NCBI GenBank assembly: GCA_003445795.1
Contig: DMCN01000098.1
Span: 1 to 49,361 of the forward strand
Length of the DNA stretch: 49,361 bases
From: Gallionellaceae bacterium
GTDB lineage: Bacteria > Pseudomonadota > Gammaproteobacteria > Burkholderiales > Gallionellaceae
Direction of reading: 5' to 3'
Numbering within the stretch: position 1 is the stretch's first letter; every line of letters starts with the position of its first letter. Both the position numbers and the translations under genes were made by a program. Below the pieces are notes generated by a model that did no database searches, was not told the DNA's origin, and worked only from the letters and a program-made list of their open reading frames with translations. Positions 1 to 8,575 of the stretch are shown in pieces.

Positions 1-69
1 GCGCTCGTTGAGCGCCTTGACCAGATTGGAACCGATAAATCCGGCGGCGCCGGTGACGATGTAGTACAT
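1..69 (-). CDS. hldD: ADP-L-glycero-D-manno-heptose 6-epimerase, N-terminal fragment (cut by window edge)
   Basis: Only the first 23 codons are inside the window. They read MYYIVTGAAGFIGSNL and onward, the N-terminal Rossmann strand of an extended SDR epimerase with the NAD-binding GxxGxxG motif. HldD converts ADP-D,D-heptose to ADP-L,D-heptose for the LPS inner core. The gene directly follows the heptose kinase gene on the same strand, which is the usual pairing and is the main reason for choosing HldD over another SDR epimerase. An SD-like GGAGAAA lies just upstream of the ATG at 69. Confidence 0.75.
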   Translation of the reverse strand, partial: MYYIVTGAAGFIGSNLVKALNER

Positions 70-92
70 GGTTTCTCCTTTAACAGGATCGT

Positions 93-167
93 GGATTGAG
101 GAGCGAGGATTGAGCTAGAAACAGTGATGCCGGTTTTCCTCAATCCTCAATCCGCGCTCCTCGATCC
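93..167. repeat. Imperfect inverted repeat between hldA and hldD
   Basis: The left arm (93-114) reads GGATTGAGGAGCGAGGATTG. The right arm (139-167) is rich in the complementary CTCAATCC and GCTCCTCGATCC blocks, so the spacer can form a long imperfect hairpin that ends at the hldA stop codon. There is no T-run, so it is a poor intrinsic terminator. It may be an intergenic palindromic repeat or an mRNA-stability element. Function unknown. Confidence 0.45.
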
Positions 168-1105
168 TAATGTTCCATATCCCGCACGATCTCTTCGCGG
201 CTCACCACCGCCGTGCCCAGCTTGCCGACCACGATGCCCGCCGCGCGGTTGGCGATGCGCATCGCATCGGGCAAATCCGCGCCGCTCGCCAGCATCACCG
301 CCAGCGTGGCGATCACGGTGTCGCCCGCGCCGCTGACATCGAACACTTCGCGCGTCTGCGTCGGCTCGTGCAGCGCTTCATTGGCGCGGTACAGGCTCAT
401 GCCGTCCTCGCTGCGCGTGACCAGCAGCGCGTCGAGCTGCAACTCGGTACGCAGCTTCTCCGCCTTCGCATTGAGTTCCGCCTCGGTCTTCCAGCTGCCC
501 GCAACTTCGCGAAATTCGCTGCGGTTCGGCGTGAGCAGCGACGCACCACGATAGCGCGCGTAATCGTCGCCCTTGGGATCGACCAGCACCGGCTTGCCCG
601 CCGCGCGCGCCGCCTTGATCATCTCGGCGATATGCGCGAGCCCGCCCTTGCCATAATCGGACAGGATCACCACGTCGGCGAACGGCAGCTGGGTATGGAA
701 ATCCGCGAGCTTGGCGTTCAGCACTTCGTGGCTGGGCGGTGTCTCGAAATCGATGCGCAACAATTGCTGGTGCCGCGCGATGGCGCGCAGCTTGACGATG
801 GTGGAGATGCTGTCGTCGCGGTGCAACATGGCCGTGACGCCGCCCTGCTCGGTGAGCAGGCGTTGCAGGCAGTCGCCCGCCTCGTCCGCACCGACCACCG
901 ACAACAGAGTGCAATGCGCGCCAAGCGAGGCGATGTTGCGCGCCACGTTGGCCGCGCCGCCGGGGCGCTCTTCCACTTTGCTGACTTTCAGCACCGGCAC
1001 CGGCGCCTCGGGCGAGATGCGCGTGACGTCGCCGAACCAGTAACGGTCCAGCATCACATCGCCGACCACCAGTACCTTTGCTTTTTCAAACGATGGCAGC
1101 TTCAT
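167..1105 (-). CDS. hldA: D-glycero-beta-D-manno-heptose-7-phosphate kinase (RfaE domain I)
   Basis: A 312-residue PfkB/ribokinase-family sugar kinase that phosphorylates heptose-7-phosphate at C1 in ADP-heptose synthesis for LPS. Visible motifs are an N-terminal VVGDVMLDRYWFGDV segment, the glycine pair of the sugar-binding region (PGGAANVARN), and the C-terminal anion-hole/catalytic motif DVSGAGDT near residues 258-265. It has only the kinase domain; the nucleotidyltransferase half present in E. coli HldE is absent, so the ADP-transfer step must be encoded elsewhere. Its ATG overlaps the pyrF stop region by 4 nt and hldD follows downstream, so it belongs to the long minus-strand operon. Named hldA/rfaE1 for the one-domain form. 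Confidence 0.9.
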   Translation of the reverse strand: MKLPSFEKAKVLVVGDVMLDRYWFGDVTRISPEAPVPVLKVSKVEERPGGAANVARNIASLGAHCTLLSVVGADEAGDCLQRLLTEQGGVTAMLHRDDSISTIVKLRAIARHQQLLRIDFETPPSHEVLNAKLADFHTQLPFADVVILSDYGKGGLAHIAEMIKAARAAGKPVLVDPKGDDYARYRGASLLTPNRSEFREVAGSWKTEAELNAKAEKLRTELQLDALLVTRSEDGMSLYRANEALHEPTQTREVFDVSGAGDTVIATLAVMLASGADLPDAMRIANRAAGIVVGKLGTAVVSREEIVRDMEH

Positions 1106-1803
1106 GCCATGTCTCCTGTTTCTTTGATGATCTCTTGCAATGCCACCAGCGGGTCCGGCGCCTGGGTGATCGGCCGGCCGATGACCAGATAGCTGGAACC
1201 GGCTTCCAGCGCGGCGCGCGGCGTCATGATGCGCGCCTGGTCATCTGCCGCCGAGTTGGCAGGACGGATACCGGGTGTGACCAGACAAAAATCGCGGCCC
1301 AACTGCTGGCGCAGCACAAAGGCCTCCTGTGCAGAACACACCACGCCGTCGAGGCCGCAGTCATTCGCCAATCCCGCCAGCAAGGGCACCATCTGCGATG
1401 GGCTGGCGTTGATACCGATGCTGTGCAGGTCTTCCTGCGCCATGCTGGTCAGCACAGTCACGGCGATCAGTCTGGGACGGTTCGTGATGTTGGCCAGCGC
1501 TTCGCGCGCCGCTTCCATCATGCGTTTGCCGCCAAGTGCATGCACGTTCACCATCCACACGCCCATCGCGGCGGCGGCCTTGCAGGCCTGCGCGGTGGTG
1601 TTGGGAATGTCGTGGAATTTGAGATCGAGGAAGACTTCAAAACCGGACTTCTGCAATGCTTCTACCAGTTGCGGCCCGGCTGCGGTGAACAGTTCCTTGC
1701 CGACCTTGAGTCGGCACAGCTTTGGCTCAAGACGCCGAGCCAATGCCAATGCAGGCGCGGCTTGCGGAAAATCGAGAGCGACGATGATCTTCGGATCGTT
1801 CAT
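1102..1803 (-). CDS. pyrF: Orotidine 5'-phosphate decarboxylase
   Basis: A 233-residue type 1 OMP decarboxylase, the last step of UMP synthesis. The catalytic tetrad region DLKFHDIPNT lies at residues 60-69 (D60, K62, D65), with an upstream Lys in KVGKELF and a phosphate-binding GIRP and IGRPI near the C-terminus, as in (beta/alpha)8 family members. Length is normal. It overlaps lapB by 4 nt (start/stop overlap) and hldA by 4 nt, which suggests translational coupling. The lapA-lapB-pyrF order is widespread in proteobacteria. Confidence 0.96.
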   Translation of the reverse strand: MNDPKIIVALDFPQAAPALALARRLEPKLCRLKVGKELFTAAGPQLVEALQKSGFEVFLDLKFHDIPNTTAQACKAAAAMGVWMVNVHALGGKRMMEAAREALANITNRPRLIAVTVLTSMAQEDLHSIGINASPSQMVPLLAGLANDCGLDGVVCSAQEAFVLRQQLGRDFCLVTPGIRPANSAADDQARIMTPRAALEAGSSYLVIGRPITQAPDPLVALQEIIKETGDMA

Positions 1804-2975
1804 ATGGCAACACCATTCTCTTCACTGCGTTTTGGGGAGTAGCTCTCCCAGCTGTGGCAGGCCGGGCAATGCCAGTAGAACTGGCGCGCTTTGAAGCCGC
1901 AATGTTTGCAGCGGTACATCGCCAGACCGCGCGTGCGGCTGTGGATCAGGCTCTTCACCAGTTCGGTGTCGGCACGGCGCTCGCCGGTCATCTCCAGCAA
2001 CTGCGCCTCCAGCAATTTATCCAGACCGAGCAGGGTCGGGTTACGCTTCAGTTCGTTGCGCACCATGATGTACGCCGCTTCCGCGCCGTCGCGCTGCACC
2101 AGCGCACCGAACAGCACGTTCATCAGATCGAGTGAGGGATATTCCTGCAGCCAGGTTTGTAACAGGCTGACGCCTGTCGCCTCGTCGTCCACCTGGCGAT
2201 AAGCTTGCAACAACCGCTCTGCCACCAGCGGCAGATATTGCGCGTCCTGCTGCTCGATACGTTGCCATGTCTCTATGGCGCTCGCCGTGCGTCCTGCCGC
2301 CAGTTCGATGTCGCCCAGCATGATGCTGGCGCGCACGCCTTTGGGGTCGGCTGCCAGTGCCTGCTCCAGATGCACCACGGCAGCATCGGCCTGCTTGTTC
2401 GCCAGTTCGCTTGCCGCCAGTTCGCAATAGAAGAACGCGGCTTCTTTGACATGGGATTGCCCGGTCAGCGCCGCCAGGCGCTGGCTGACATCGACCGCCT
2501 TGAGCCAGTCTTTTTCTTTCTGGTATATCTCGAGCAGAAAATCGAGCGCTTCTTTTTCGTAGGGCGATCCGTGCAGTTCGTGGAAGGCCGCCTCGGCGCG
2601 ATCCAAGATGCCGGCCTTCAGATAGTCCTGCGCCAGTTCGAACAGGGCTTGCTGTTTCCTGTCTTCGGCGAGGTCGGCACGTTCGACCAGATTGAGGTGC
2701 ATGCGGATGGCGCGGTCCACTTCGCCGCGGCGGCGGAACAGGCTGCCCAGCGCGAAGTGCAGTTCGACCGTCTGCGGGTCGACCTTGACCACTTCGATAA
2801 AGGCCTCGATGGCCTGATCCTGCTGTTCGTTGAGCAGGAAATTCAGGCCCTCGAAATACGAGCGCGGCAAGGCGCTGGATTCGGTGAGCAACTCCTTGAT
2901 GTCGATACGCGCCGCCAGCCAGCCCATGCCGAAGAACAGGGGGAAGACCAGCAACATCCAGGGTTCGAAATCCAT
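1800..2975 (-). CDS. lapB: LPS assembly protein LapB (YciM), TPR protein with rubredoxin-like zinc domain
   Basis: A 391-residue inner-membrane-anchored TPR protein. In E. coli, LapB acts with FtsH and YejM to control LpxC and so LPS synthesis. An N-terminal membrane anchor (about residues 5-22) is followed by a conserved cytoplasmic linker and a series of TPR helices from about residue 40 to 340. The C-terminus has a four-cysteine rubredoxin-like module, YRCKHCGF and CPACHSW, near residues 354-375. Domain order and length match E. coli LapB (389 aa). It sits between lapA and pyrF and overlaps pyrF. Confidence 0.93.
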   Translation of the reverse strand: MDFEPWMLLVFPLFFGMGWLAARIDIKELLTESSALPRSYFEGLNFLLNEQQDQAIEAFIEVVKVDPQTVELHFALGSLFRRRGEVDRAIRMHLNLVERADLAEDRKQQALFELAQDYLKAGILDRAEAAFHELHGSPYEKEALDFLLEIYQKEKDWLKAVDVSQRLAALTGQSHVKEAAFFYCELAASELANKQADAAVVHLEQALAADPKGVRASIMLGDIELAAGRTASAIETWQRIEQQDAQYLPLVAERLLQAYRQVDDEATGVSLLQTWLQEYPSLDLMNVLFGALVQRDGAEAAYIMVRNELKRNPTLLGLDKLLEAQLLEMTGERRADTELVKSLIHSRTRGLAMYRCKHCGFKARQFYWHCPACHSWESYSPKRSEENGVAI

Positions 2976-2987
2976 CGGTTCAGTATC

Positions 2988-3281
2988 TCAGGAGGGTTGA
3001 GCGGATGAGTGCTGGGCATCGATCTCGGCCAGCTTGTTCTTCATCTGCAATTCGCGTTTTACCGCGGCCAATTCGCGGCGTTGACGGAACATGCCGGCCA
3101 GCATGGCCAGCAGGCCAATGACGACGCCGGCGGTAAAGAAACACAACAGCACGACCACGAGCGAAGTCTGCCATTCGAAACCGAAGAAATAGTGCAACAC
3201 GACGGGTTGGTCGTTCTTGACCGCGAAGCCGAGCAACAGCAGGAACAGCAAGGCACGCAGGGACCAGATCAGATATCGCAT
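2988..3281 (-). CDS. lapA: LapA-domain inner-membrane protein
   Basis: A 97-residue protein with two hydrophobic helices (roughly residues 3-20 and 38-62) and a charged cytoplasmic C-terminal tail, MFRQRRELAAVKRELQ and onward. This is the usual layout of LapA/YciS, a partner of LapB in LPS homeostasis. The ATG at 3281 (MRYLIWSL) gives a family-like N-terminus. An in-frame TTG at 3299 would add six residues and lacks a convincing SD. A MITE-like element lies immediately upstream, so the lapA promoter may be within or beyond that insertion. Confidence 0.8.
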   Translation of the reverse strand: MRYLIWSLRALLFLLLLGFAVKNDQPVVLHYFFGFEWQTSLVVVLLCFFTAGVVIGLLAMLAGMFRQRRELAAVKRELQMKNKLAEIDAQHSSAQPS

Positions 3282-3323
3282 GATGACTTTGTCACTCAAT
3301 AATCAGTGCGTAACGATAACATG

Positions 3324-3605
3324 AGGGAGCCTCTAAAAATCCAAATTTTAGTTACGACATAACCTAAAGGTTAGTCTTCACTGAAACTGCGTTTTGTCGC
3401 AATACGGCGTTGCTCACAAAAAATTACTCCTTACATATGCGCCATCGACACGTTACTGCGAAGCAGCCGTTTGCGGGAGATGGCGCCAGCGGTCATTCCC
3501 GCACCAAACGGCTCCGCCGCACCGTGTCATGACCGCATATGCTGCGTCGTAATTTTTTGCTCGCGCCTTGTCTTGCTTAGAACTTTGAATTTTTAGAGGC
3601 TCCCT
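3324..3605. mobile_element. MITE-like element with 22-bp terminal inverted repeats
   Basis: The 282-bp segment is bounded by terminal inverted repeats: AGGGAGCCTCTAAAAATCCA at 3324 and its complement ending at 3605, 21 of 22 bp matching. Subterminal sequences are also inverted copies of each other: the stretch around 3413-3445 with CAAAAAATTAC and CATATGCG, and the stretch around 3533-3566. No intact transposase is present; the short ORF inside is an antisense coincidence. It lies between lapA and ihfB. I could not define a clear target-site duplication. The ends resemble those of DDE-transposase elements, but I cannot assign the family. Confidence 0.7.
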
Positions 3606-3614
3606 TAAAAAAGA

Positions 3615-3646
3615 ATAAAAAATTGGCGGCCAAAAGGCCGCCAATC
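3615..3646 (-). terminator. Rho-independent terminator downstream of ihfB
   Basis: Read on the minus strand, a TTGGCGGCC/GGCCGCCAA stem with a TTTT loop (3623-3644) is followed by a run of T. It lies 20 nt past the ihfB stop and would end the gyrA...rpsA-ihfB transcript before lapA. The downstream lapA-lapB-pyrF group may therefore need its own promoter, which could lie in the MITE. Confidence 0.85.
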
Positions 3647-3665
3647 GAATCACATCAGAACTGCA

Positions 3666-3953
3666 TCAGGCTTGTGGATAATCCACCCGTTCGCGCAGCT
3701 CTTTGCCTGCTTTGAAGTGCGGCACGTACTTGGCAGGCACCTGAACCTTGTCGCCGGACTTGGGGTTGCGCCCCAGGCGCGGCGGACGATAGTTCAGCGC
3801 GAAACTGCCGAAGCCGCGGATCTCGATGCGGCCACCTTTTGCCAGCGTGGCCGACATGCTGTCCAGGATCACTTTCACAGCCAGCTCGGCATCTTTGCCG
3901 AGCAGCTGTGTGTAGCGTTCCGCAAGCTTGGCGATAAGATCTGAACGGGTCAT
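3666..3953 (-). CDS. ihfB: Integration host factor subunit beta
   Basis: A 95-residue HU/IHF-family DNA-bending protein. It begins MTRSDLIAKLAERY and carries the beta-arm sequence IEIRGFGSFALNYRPPR followed by GRNPKSGD, with the intercalating proline typical of IHF. IHF-beta pairs with IhfA, encoded elsewhere. Placement directly after rpsA with a 9-nt gap is the conserved proteobacterial order and separates it from HU and IHF-alpha paralogues. Confidence 0.95.
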   Translation of the reverse strand: MTRSDLIAKLAERYTQLLGKDAELAVKVILDSMSATLAKGGRIEIRGFGSFALNYRPPRLGRNPKSGDKVQVPAKYVPHFKAGKELRERVDYPQA

Positions 3954-3962
3954 CGTCCCTCC

Positions 3963-5672
3963 TTACTGAGAGTCAGCCTTGCTGGAATCCAGTTTCGCCT
4001 TGAGCAGCGCACCCAGATTGGTGGTGCCGGCAGAGCTGGTGTTCTCGGACGCGAACTTCTGCATCGCTGCTGCGGTGTCGGCCTTGTCCAGCGCCTTGAT
4101 CGACAGGTTGATGCCGCGGTTCTTGCGGTCCACGTTGATGATGACAGCCTTGACGGTGTCGCCTTCCTTCAGGTGGTTGCGGATGTCTTCCACGCGGTCG
4201 GCGGAGACTTCGGAGGCCTTCAGATAGGCTTCCACATCGCCGTCCAGCATGACTACCGCGCCCTTGGCGTCCATCGACTTGACGGTGCCGGTAACAACGG
4301 CGCCCTTGTCGTGGCCGGAGGAAACGAAGCCGCCGAAGGGATCACCTTCCATTTGCTTCACACCCAGAGAGATACGCTCGCGCTCGACGTCGATGGCCAG
4401 AACCACGGCTTCCAGTTCGTCGCCCTTCTTGTAGTTGCGCACGGCTTCTTCGCCGGGGATGGACCAAGACAGGTCGGACAGGTGCACCAGACCGTCGATG
4501 CCGCCATCCAGGCCGATGAACACGCCGAAGTCGGTGATGGACTTGATCGCGCCCTTAACTTTGTCGCCCTTCTTGTGGTTGAGCGCGAAGTCGTCCCAAG
4601 GATTGGACTTGCACTGCTTCATGCCCAGGGAGATACGGCGGCGAGCTTCGTCGATCTCGAGGATCATGACTTCCACTTCGTCGCCCAGCGCTACAACCTT
4701 GGACGGATGCACGTTCTTGTTGGTCCAGTCCATTTCGGAAACGTGTACCAGACCTTCGATACCCTGTTCGATCTCGACGAAAGAACCGTAGTCGGTCAGG
4801 TTGGTCACTTTGCCGAACAGGCGTGTGCCTTGCGGGTAGCGACGTGCCAGACCATTCCACGGATCGTCGCCCATCTGCTTGATGCCGAGGGAGACGCGGT
4901 TCTTTTCCTGGTCGAACTTCAGGATCTTGGCTTCGACTTCGTCGCCAACGGTGAGAACTTCGGAAGGATGCTTCACGCGACGCCATGCCAGGTCGGTGAT
5001 GTGCAACAGGCCGTCGATACCGCCCAAGTCAACGAACGCACCGTAGTCGGTGATGTTCTTGACGATACCCTTGACGATCGCGCCTTCTTTCAGGTTCTCC
5101 AGCATGGATTCGCGATCGGCACCTTGCGATGCTTCCAGCACAGCGCGGCGGGAAACCACCACGTTGTTGCGCTTGCGATCCAGCTTGATGACCTTGAGTT
5201 CCATGGTCTTGTTTTCGTACGGTGTGGTGTCCTTGACCGGACGTGTATCCACCAGCGAACCGGGCAGGAATGCGCGGATGCCGTTCACCATGGCAGTCAG
5301 ACCGCCCTTGACCTTGCCGCTGACATAACCTTCAACGATGCGGCCTTCTTCCATTGCCTGTTCCAGATCGATCCAGGCTGCGAGGCGCTTGGCCTTTTCA
5401 CGCGACAAGCGCGTTTCGCCGTAACCGTTTTCCAGGGATTCGATGGCAACAGTGACGAAATCACCGGCCTTAACTTCGATTGCGCCCGATGCGTCTTTGA
5501 ATTCTTCAACGGGAATGAAACTTTCGGACTTCAGTCCGGCATTGACTACGACCACGTTCTGCTCGACGCGAACGACTTGGGCAGTGATCAATTCACCTGC
5601 GCGCATTTCTTTGCGCGTCAGACTCTCTTCAAACAGGGAGGCAAAACTTTCCATATCAGCGACTGCGTTCAT
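3963..5672 (-). CDS. rpsA: 30S ribosomal protein S1
   Basis: A 569-residue protein made of six S1 (OB-fold) repeats, close to E. coli S1 (557 aa). Repeats carry the recurring signatures DYGAFVDLGGIDGLLH, DYGSFVEIEQGIEGLVH and DFGVFIGLDGGIDGLVH. S1 binds mRNA leaders and delivers them to the 30S subunit. The N-terminus FASLFEESL is the ribosome-docking segment of the family. The ATG at 5672 is used here; a second ATG six codons later would also give a normal S1 start. It lies between aroA-cmk and ihfB in the conserved operon. It is also relevant to trans-translation, since S1 binds tmRNA. Confidence 0.97.
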   Translation of the reverse strand: MNAVADMESFASLFEESLTRKEMRAGELITAQVVRVEQNVVVVNAGLKSESFIPVEEFKDASGAIEVKAGDFVTVAIESLENGYGETRLSREKAKRLAAWIDLEQAMEEGRIVEGYVSGKVKGGLTAMVNGIRAFLPGSLVDTRPVKDTTPYENKTMELKVIKLDRKRNNVVVSRRAVLEASQGADRESMLENLKEGAIVKGIVKNITDYGAFVDLGGIDGLLHITDLAWRRVKHPSEVLTVGDEVEAKILKFDQEKNRVSLGIKQMGDDPWNGLARRYPQGTRLFGKVTNLTDYGSFVEIEQGIEGLVHVSEMDWTNKNVHPSKVVALGDEVEVMILEIDEARRRISLGMKQCKSNPWDDFALNHKKGDKVKGAIKSITDFGVFIGLDGGIDGLVHLSDLSWSIPGEEAVRNYKKGDELEAVVLAIDVERERISLGVKQMEGDPFGGFVSSGHDKGAVVTGTVKSMDAKGAVVMLDGDVEAYLKASEVSADRVEDIRNHLKEGDTVKAVIINVDRKNRGINLSIKALDKADTAAAMQKFASENTSSAGTTNLGALLKAKLDSSKADSQ

Positions 5673-5741
5673 ATTTGGTATACCTTGAGGACAATCCCGG
5701 GGTAAGCGGGGGGTTAGTTGATCAACCCAAACAGAAAGGCT

Positions 5742-7685
5742 CTATTTGGACGTTATCGCGCGGTAGCGGCTTAGCACTTCCTGAACCGCCTGCTCGATGT
5801 TCAGAGGAGTCGTATCCAGCAAGCTCGCACCTTGCGCCTGTTGCAATGGAGCAACGCTACGTTGGGTATCCCGCTCGTCGCGCGCCTTGATATCTTGCAA
5901 AAGGGCGGCGATATTAGCACTCATCCCTTTCTCTTTCAACTGCTTATATCGGCGTTCGGCACGTGCCTCGGCCGAGGCGGTCAGGAATATCTTCAGCACC
6001 GAGTCCGGAAACACCACCGACGCCATGTCGCGCCCGTCCGCCACCAGCCCCGGCGCCTGGCGAAAAGCCCGCTGTTTATCGAGCAAAGCCGCGCGTACCT
6101 TGGGCAAAGCCGCTATTTTGGAGGCTGCGGAGCCCGCTTCCTCGGTACGCAATTCGTCGCCCACCTTGGCCCCGTCCAGCCAGATATCCGCACCCTCGAA
6201 GCGGATATCGACCTGCCCGGCCAGTTCCGCCAGCCGGTCCTCGGCTTCCAGGGCGATGCCACGCTTTTGCGCGGCCAATCCCAGCAAACGGTACAAGGCA
6301 CCGCTGTCGAGATAATGCATGCCCAGCGCTGTAGCCACGCGCTGCGCGACCGTACCCTTGCCGGAAGCGGAGGGACCGTCGATGGCGATGACGGGAACGG
6401 TCTGAGTCACTTGTTTGAACATATCGAAATAATCCGGGAAAGTCTTGGCGACACATTTAGGGTCGTTGATGCGCACCCCCGCGCCGCCGAAAGCCGCCAG
6501 CGAGAAGCACATCGCCATGCGGTGGTCGTCGTACGTATCGATGGCAGCATGCTTGACCTGTGCAGGCGGGGTGACACGGATGAAGTCCGCGCCCTCTTCC
6601 ACCGTCGCCCCGACCTTGCGCAACTCGGTCGCCATCGCGGCGATGCGGTCGGTTTCCTTCACGCGCCAGCTGGCGATGTTGCGTAACGTAGTTGTGCCGT
6701 CGGCAAACAACGCTGCTACCGCCAGCGTCATCGCGGCATCGGGGATGTGGTTGCAGTCGAGGTCGATGGCTTTGAGTCTGCCGGACGCTTTCGCCTCGAT
6801 CCAGTTGTCGCCCATGGTGATAACGGCGCCCATCTTCTGTAGTGCTTCGGCAAAACGCACGTCACCCTGCACACTGGTCTTGCCCACACCTTCGACGCGT
6901 AGCGGCCCGCCACCGATGGCACCGGCTGCGAGGAAATACGATGCCGACGAGGCATCGCCTTCCACGAATATCTCTTTCGGCGAAACATAGCGACTGCCTG
7001 CATCGACCGTGAAACTGCGCCAGCCATCGCGCTGCACCACGACTCCAAAGCGCGCCATCATCGCCAGCGTGATCTCGATATAAGGTTTGGAGATCAGTTC
7101 GCCCACCACCTCGACCTTCACCGTACGATCCAGCAACGGCAAAGCCATCAACAGGCCGGTGAGGAACTGGCTGGATACATCGCCACGAACTTGCGCGGTA
7201 TCGCCCGCCAGTTTGGCCGGCGATATCTGCAAAGGCGGAAAACCTTCATTGCCCAGATATTTGATGTCCGCACCAAGCTGGCGCAAGGCATCCACCAGAT
7301 CGCCGATGGGGCGCTCGTGCATGCGCGGTACACCGGACAATTCGTAACTGCCACCGGACAAGGCCAGCGCCGCCGTCAGCGGACGGAACGCGGTACCCGC
7401 GTTGCCGAGGAAAAGCTTCGCTTGTTTGACGGGAAAATTCCCGCCACAACCGGTAACGCGATAGGCGTTATCGCCAAGCGACTCCACTTGCACGCCGAGT
7501 GTGCGCAAGGCATCCAGCATGCGTTCGGTATCGTCGGAGTGCAGCAAGTCGCGCACTGTTGTCGTGCCCTGCGCCAGCGCAGCCAGCAACAGCACGCGGT
7601 TGGAGATGCTCTTGGAACCGGGCAGGCGCACGCTGCCGTGCGCGGACATCAAAGGAGGGAGTTCGAGGGATTCGTGCTGAGTCAT
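5742..7685 (-). CDS. aroA-cmk: Bifunctional EPSP synthase / cytidylate kinase fusion
   Basis: One 647-residue ORF encodes two enzymes. Residues about 10-425 are 5-enolpyruvylshikimate-3-phosphate synthase, with LPGSKSISNR near the N-terminus, the LGNAGTAFRPL loop and the C-terminal DDHRMAM motif. Residues about 430-647 are cytidylate kinase, starting with VIAIDGPSASGKGT (P-loop) and carrying DGRDM and the C-terminal RDERDTQR segment. In E. coli these are separate genes. AroA-Cmk fusions are known in a number of Betaproteobacteria. The start at 7685 (MTQHESLEL) is chosen because upstream in-frame sequence is non-conserved and overlaps tyrA. No stop or frameshift separates the halves. Confidence 0.95.
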   Translation of the reverse strand: MTQHESLELPPLMSAHGSVRLPGSKSISNRVLLLAALAQGTTTVRDLLHSDDTERMLDALRTLGVQVESLGDNAYRVTGCGGNFPVKQAKLFLGNAGTAFRPLTAALALSGGSYELSGVPRMHERPIGDLVDALRQLGADIKYLGNEGFPPLQISPAKLAGDTAQVRGDVSSQFLTGLLMALPLLDRTVKVEVVGELISKPYIEITLAMMARFGVVVQRDGWRSFTVDAGSRYVSPKEIFVEGDASSASYFLAAGAIGGGPLRVEGVGKTSVQGDVRFAEALQKMGAVITMGDNWIEAKASGRLKAIDLDCNHIPDAAMTLAVAALFADGTTTLRNIASWRVKETDRIAAMATELRKVGATVEEGADFIRVTPPAQVKHAAIDTYDDHRMAMCFSLAAFGGAGVRINDPKCVAKTFPDYFDMFKQVTQTVPVIAIDGPSASGKGTVAQRVATALGMHYLDSGALYRLLGLAAQKRGIALEAEDRLAELAGQVDIRFEGADIWLDGAKVGDELRTEEAGSAASKIAALPKVRAALLDKQRAFRQAPGLVADGRDMASVVFPDSVLKIFLTASAEARAERRYKQLKEKGMSANIAALLQDIKARDERDTQRSVAPLQQAQGASLLDTTPLNIEQAVQEVLSRYRAITSK

Positions 7686-7702
7686 GCGATAAGGATTTGT
7701 AG

Positions 7703-8572
7703 TTATTTTTGCGTCCAGGCGCTGCGCACTTTGCGCGCCTCGCTGAACACTTCTTCGAGTTTCTCCGCGTCGCTCTGCTCCAGCGCCTGATACAGGCCGT
7801 GCAGTTCGTTGGCGTATTGCAGCAGTTCGCGCATCATGGCCTCGCGGTTGGCGAGGCAGATGTCGCGCCACATCTCCGGACTGCTGGCGGCGATGCGGGT
7901 GAAATCGCGGAAGCCGCTGGCTGCGAAAGAGAGCAGCTGGTCGCGGTTGTCGCGTTGCGCCAGATCGTGCACCAGCGCAAACGACAGCAGATGCGGCAGA
8001 TGACTAACGGCGGCGAACACCTCGTCATGCTGTCGCGCGGTCAGCTCACTGACCACGGCACCGCACGATTCCCAGGCTTTGCGCACGCGCGCCACAGCTT
8101 CTTTGGAATTTTCCGGCATGGGAGTGAGCACAACTTTCTTGCCCTGGTACAGATCGGCCAGCGCTGCCGCCGCACCGCTCTTCTCCGCGCCGGCGATGGG
8201 GTGGGCGGGAATGAATTGCGCGAGTTTGTCGCCGAGCTTGGCCCGTGCCGCAGCGACCACATCACCCTTGGTGCTGCCACCGTCGGTGACCAGCGTATTG
8301 ATGCCAAGATGGGGAGCGATACGCGTGAAGATGTCGGCCATCTGCGCCACGGGCGTGGCGAGCAGGACGATGTCCGCATCGCGCACTTCGCGCGCCACAT
8401 CGCTGCCGATACGGTCGATGATGCCGAGCCGTCTGGCTTCATCGAGCGTGGCCTGGCTGCGGCCGAAACCGACCACTTCAGCAACCATTCCCGCCTTGCG
8501 CAAAGCCAGCGAGAACGACCCGCCGATCAGTCCGACGCCGAAGATGACGACTTTTTGAAAGGCGGGCTGCAT
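7703..8572 (-). CDS. tyrA: Prephenate dehydrogenase
   Basis: A 289-residue one-domain TyrA. The N-terminus VVIFGVGLIGGSFSLAL is the NAD(P)-binding Rossmann motif. DGGSTKGDV and the HPIAGAEKSG segment contain the conserved catalytic/substrate His region of the family. It oxidatively decarboxylates prephenate (or arogenate) toward tyrosine. It lacks the fused chorismate mutase of E. coli TyrA. The gene sits between aroF and aroA-cmk with spacing under 20 nt, consistent with one transcript. Confidence 0.94.
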   Translation of the reverse strand: MQPAFQKVVIFGVGLIGGSFSLALRKAGMVAEVVGFGRSQATLDEARRLGIIDRIGSDVAREVRDADIVLLATPVAQMADIFTRIAPHLGINTLVTDGGSTKGDVVAAARAKLGDKLAQFIPAHPIAGAEKSGAAAALADLYQGKKVVLTPMPENSKEAVARVRKAWESCGAVVSELTARQHDEVFAAVSHLPHLLSFALVHDLAQRDNRDQLLSFAASGFRDFTRIAASSPEMWRDICLANREAMMRELLQYANELHGLYQALEQSDAEKLEEVFSEARKVRSAWTQK

Positions 8573-8575
8573 GCT

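Noticed and set aside
3453..3653. 66-residue ORF inside the MITE-like element
   Set aside because: No similarity to a transposase and it runs across the terminal repeat; probably chance.
4173..5705. 510-residue plus-strand ORF opposite rpsA
   Set aside because: Antisense of the S1 repeats, which produce a false repeated protein.
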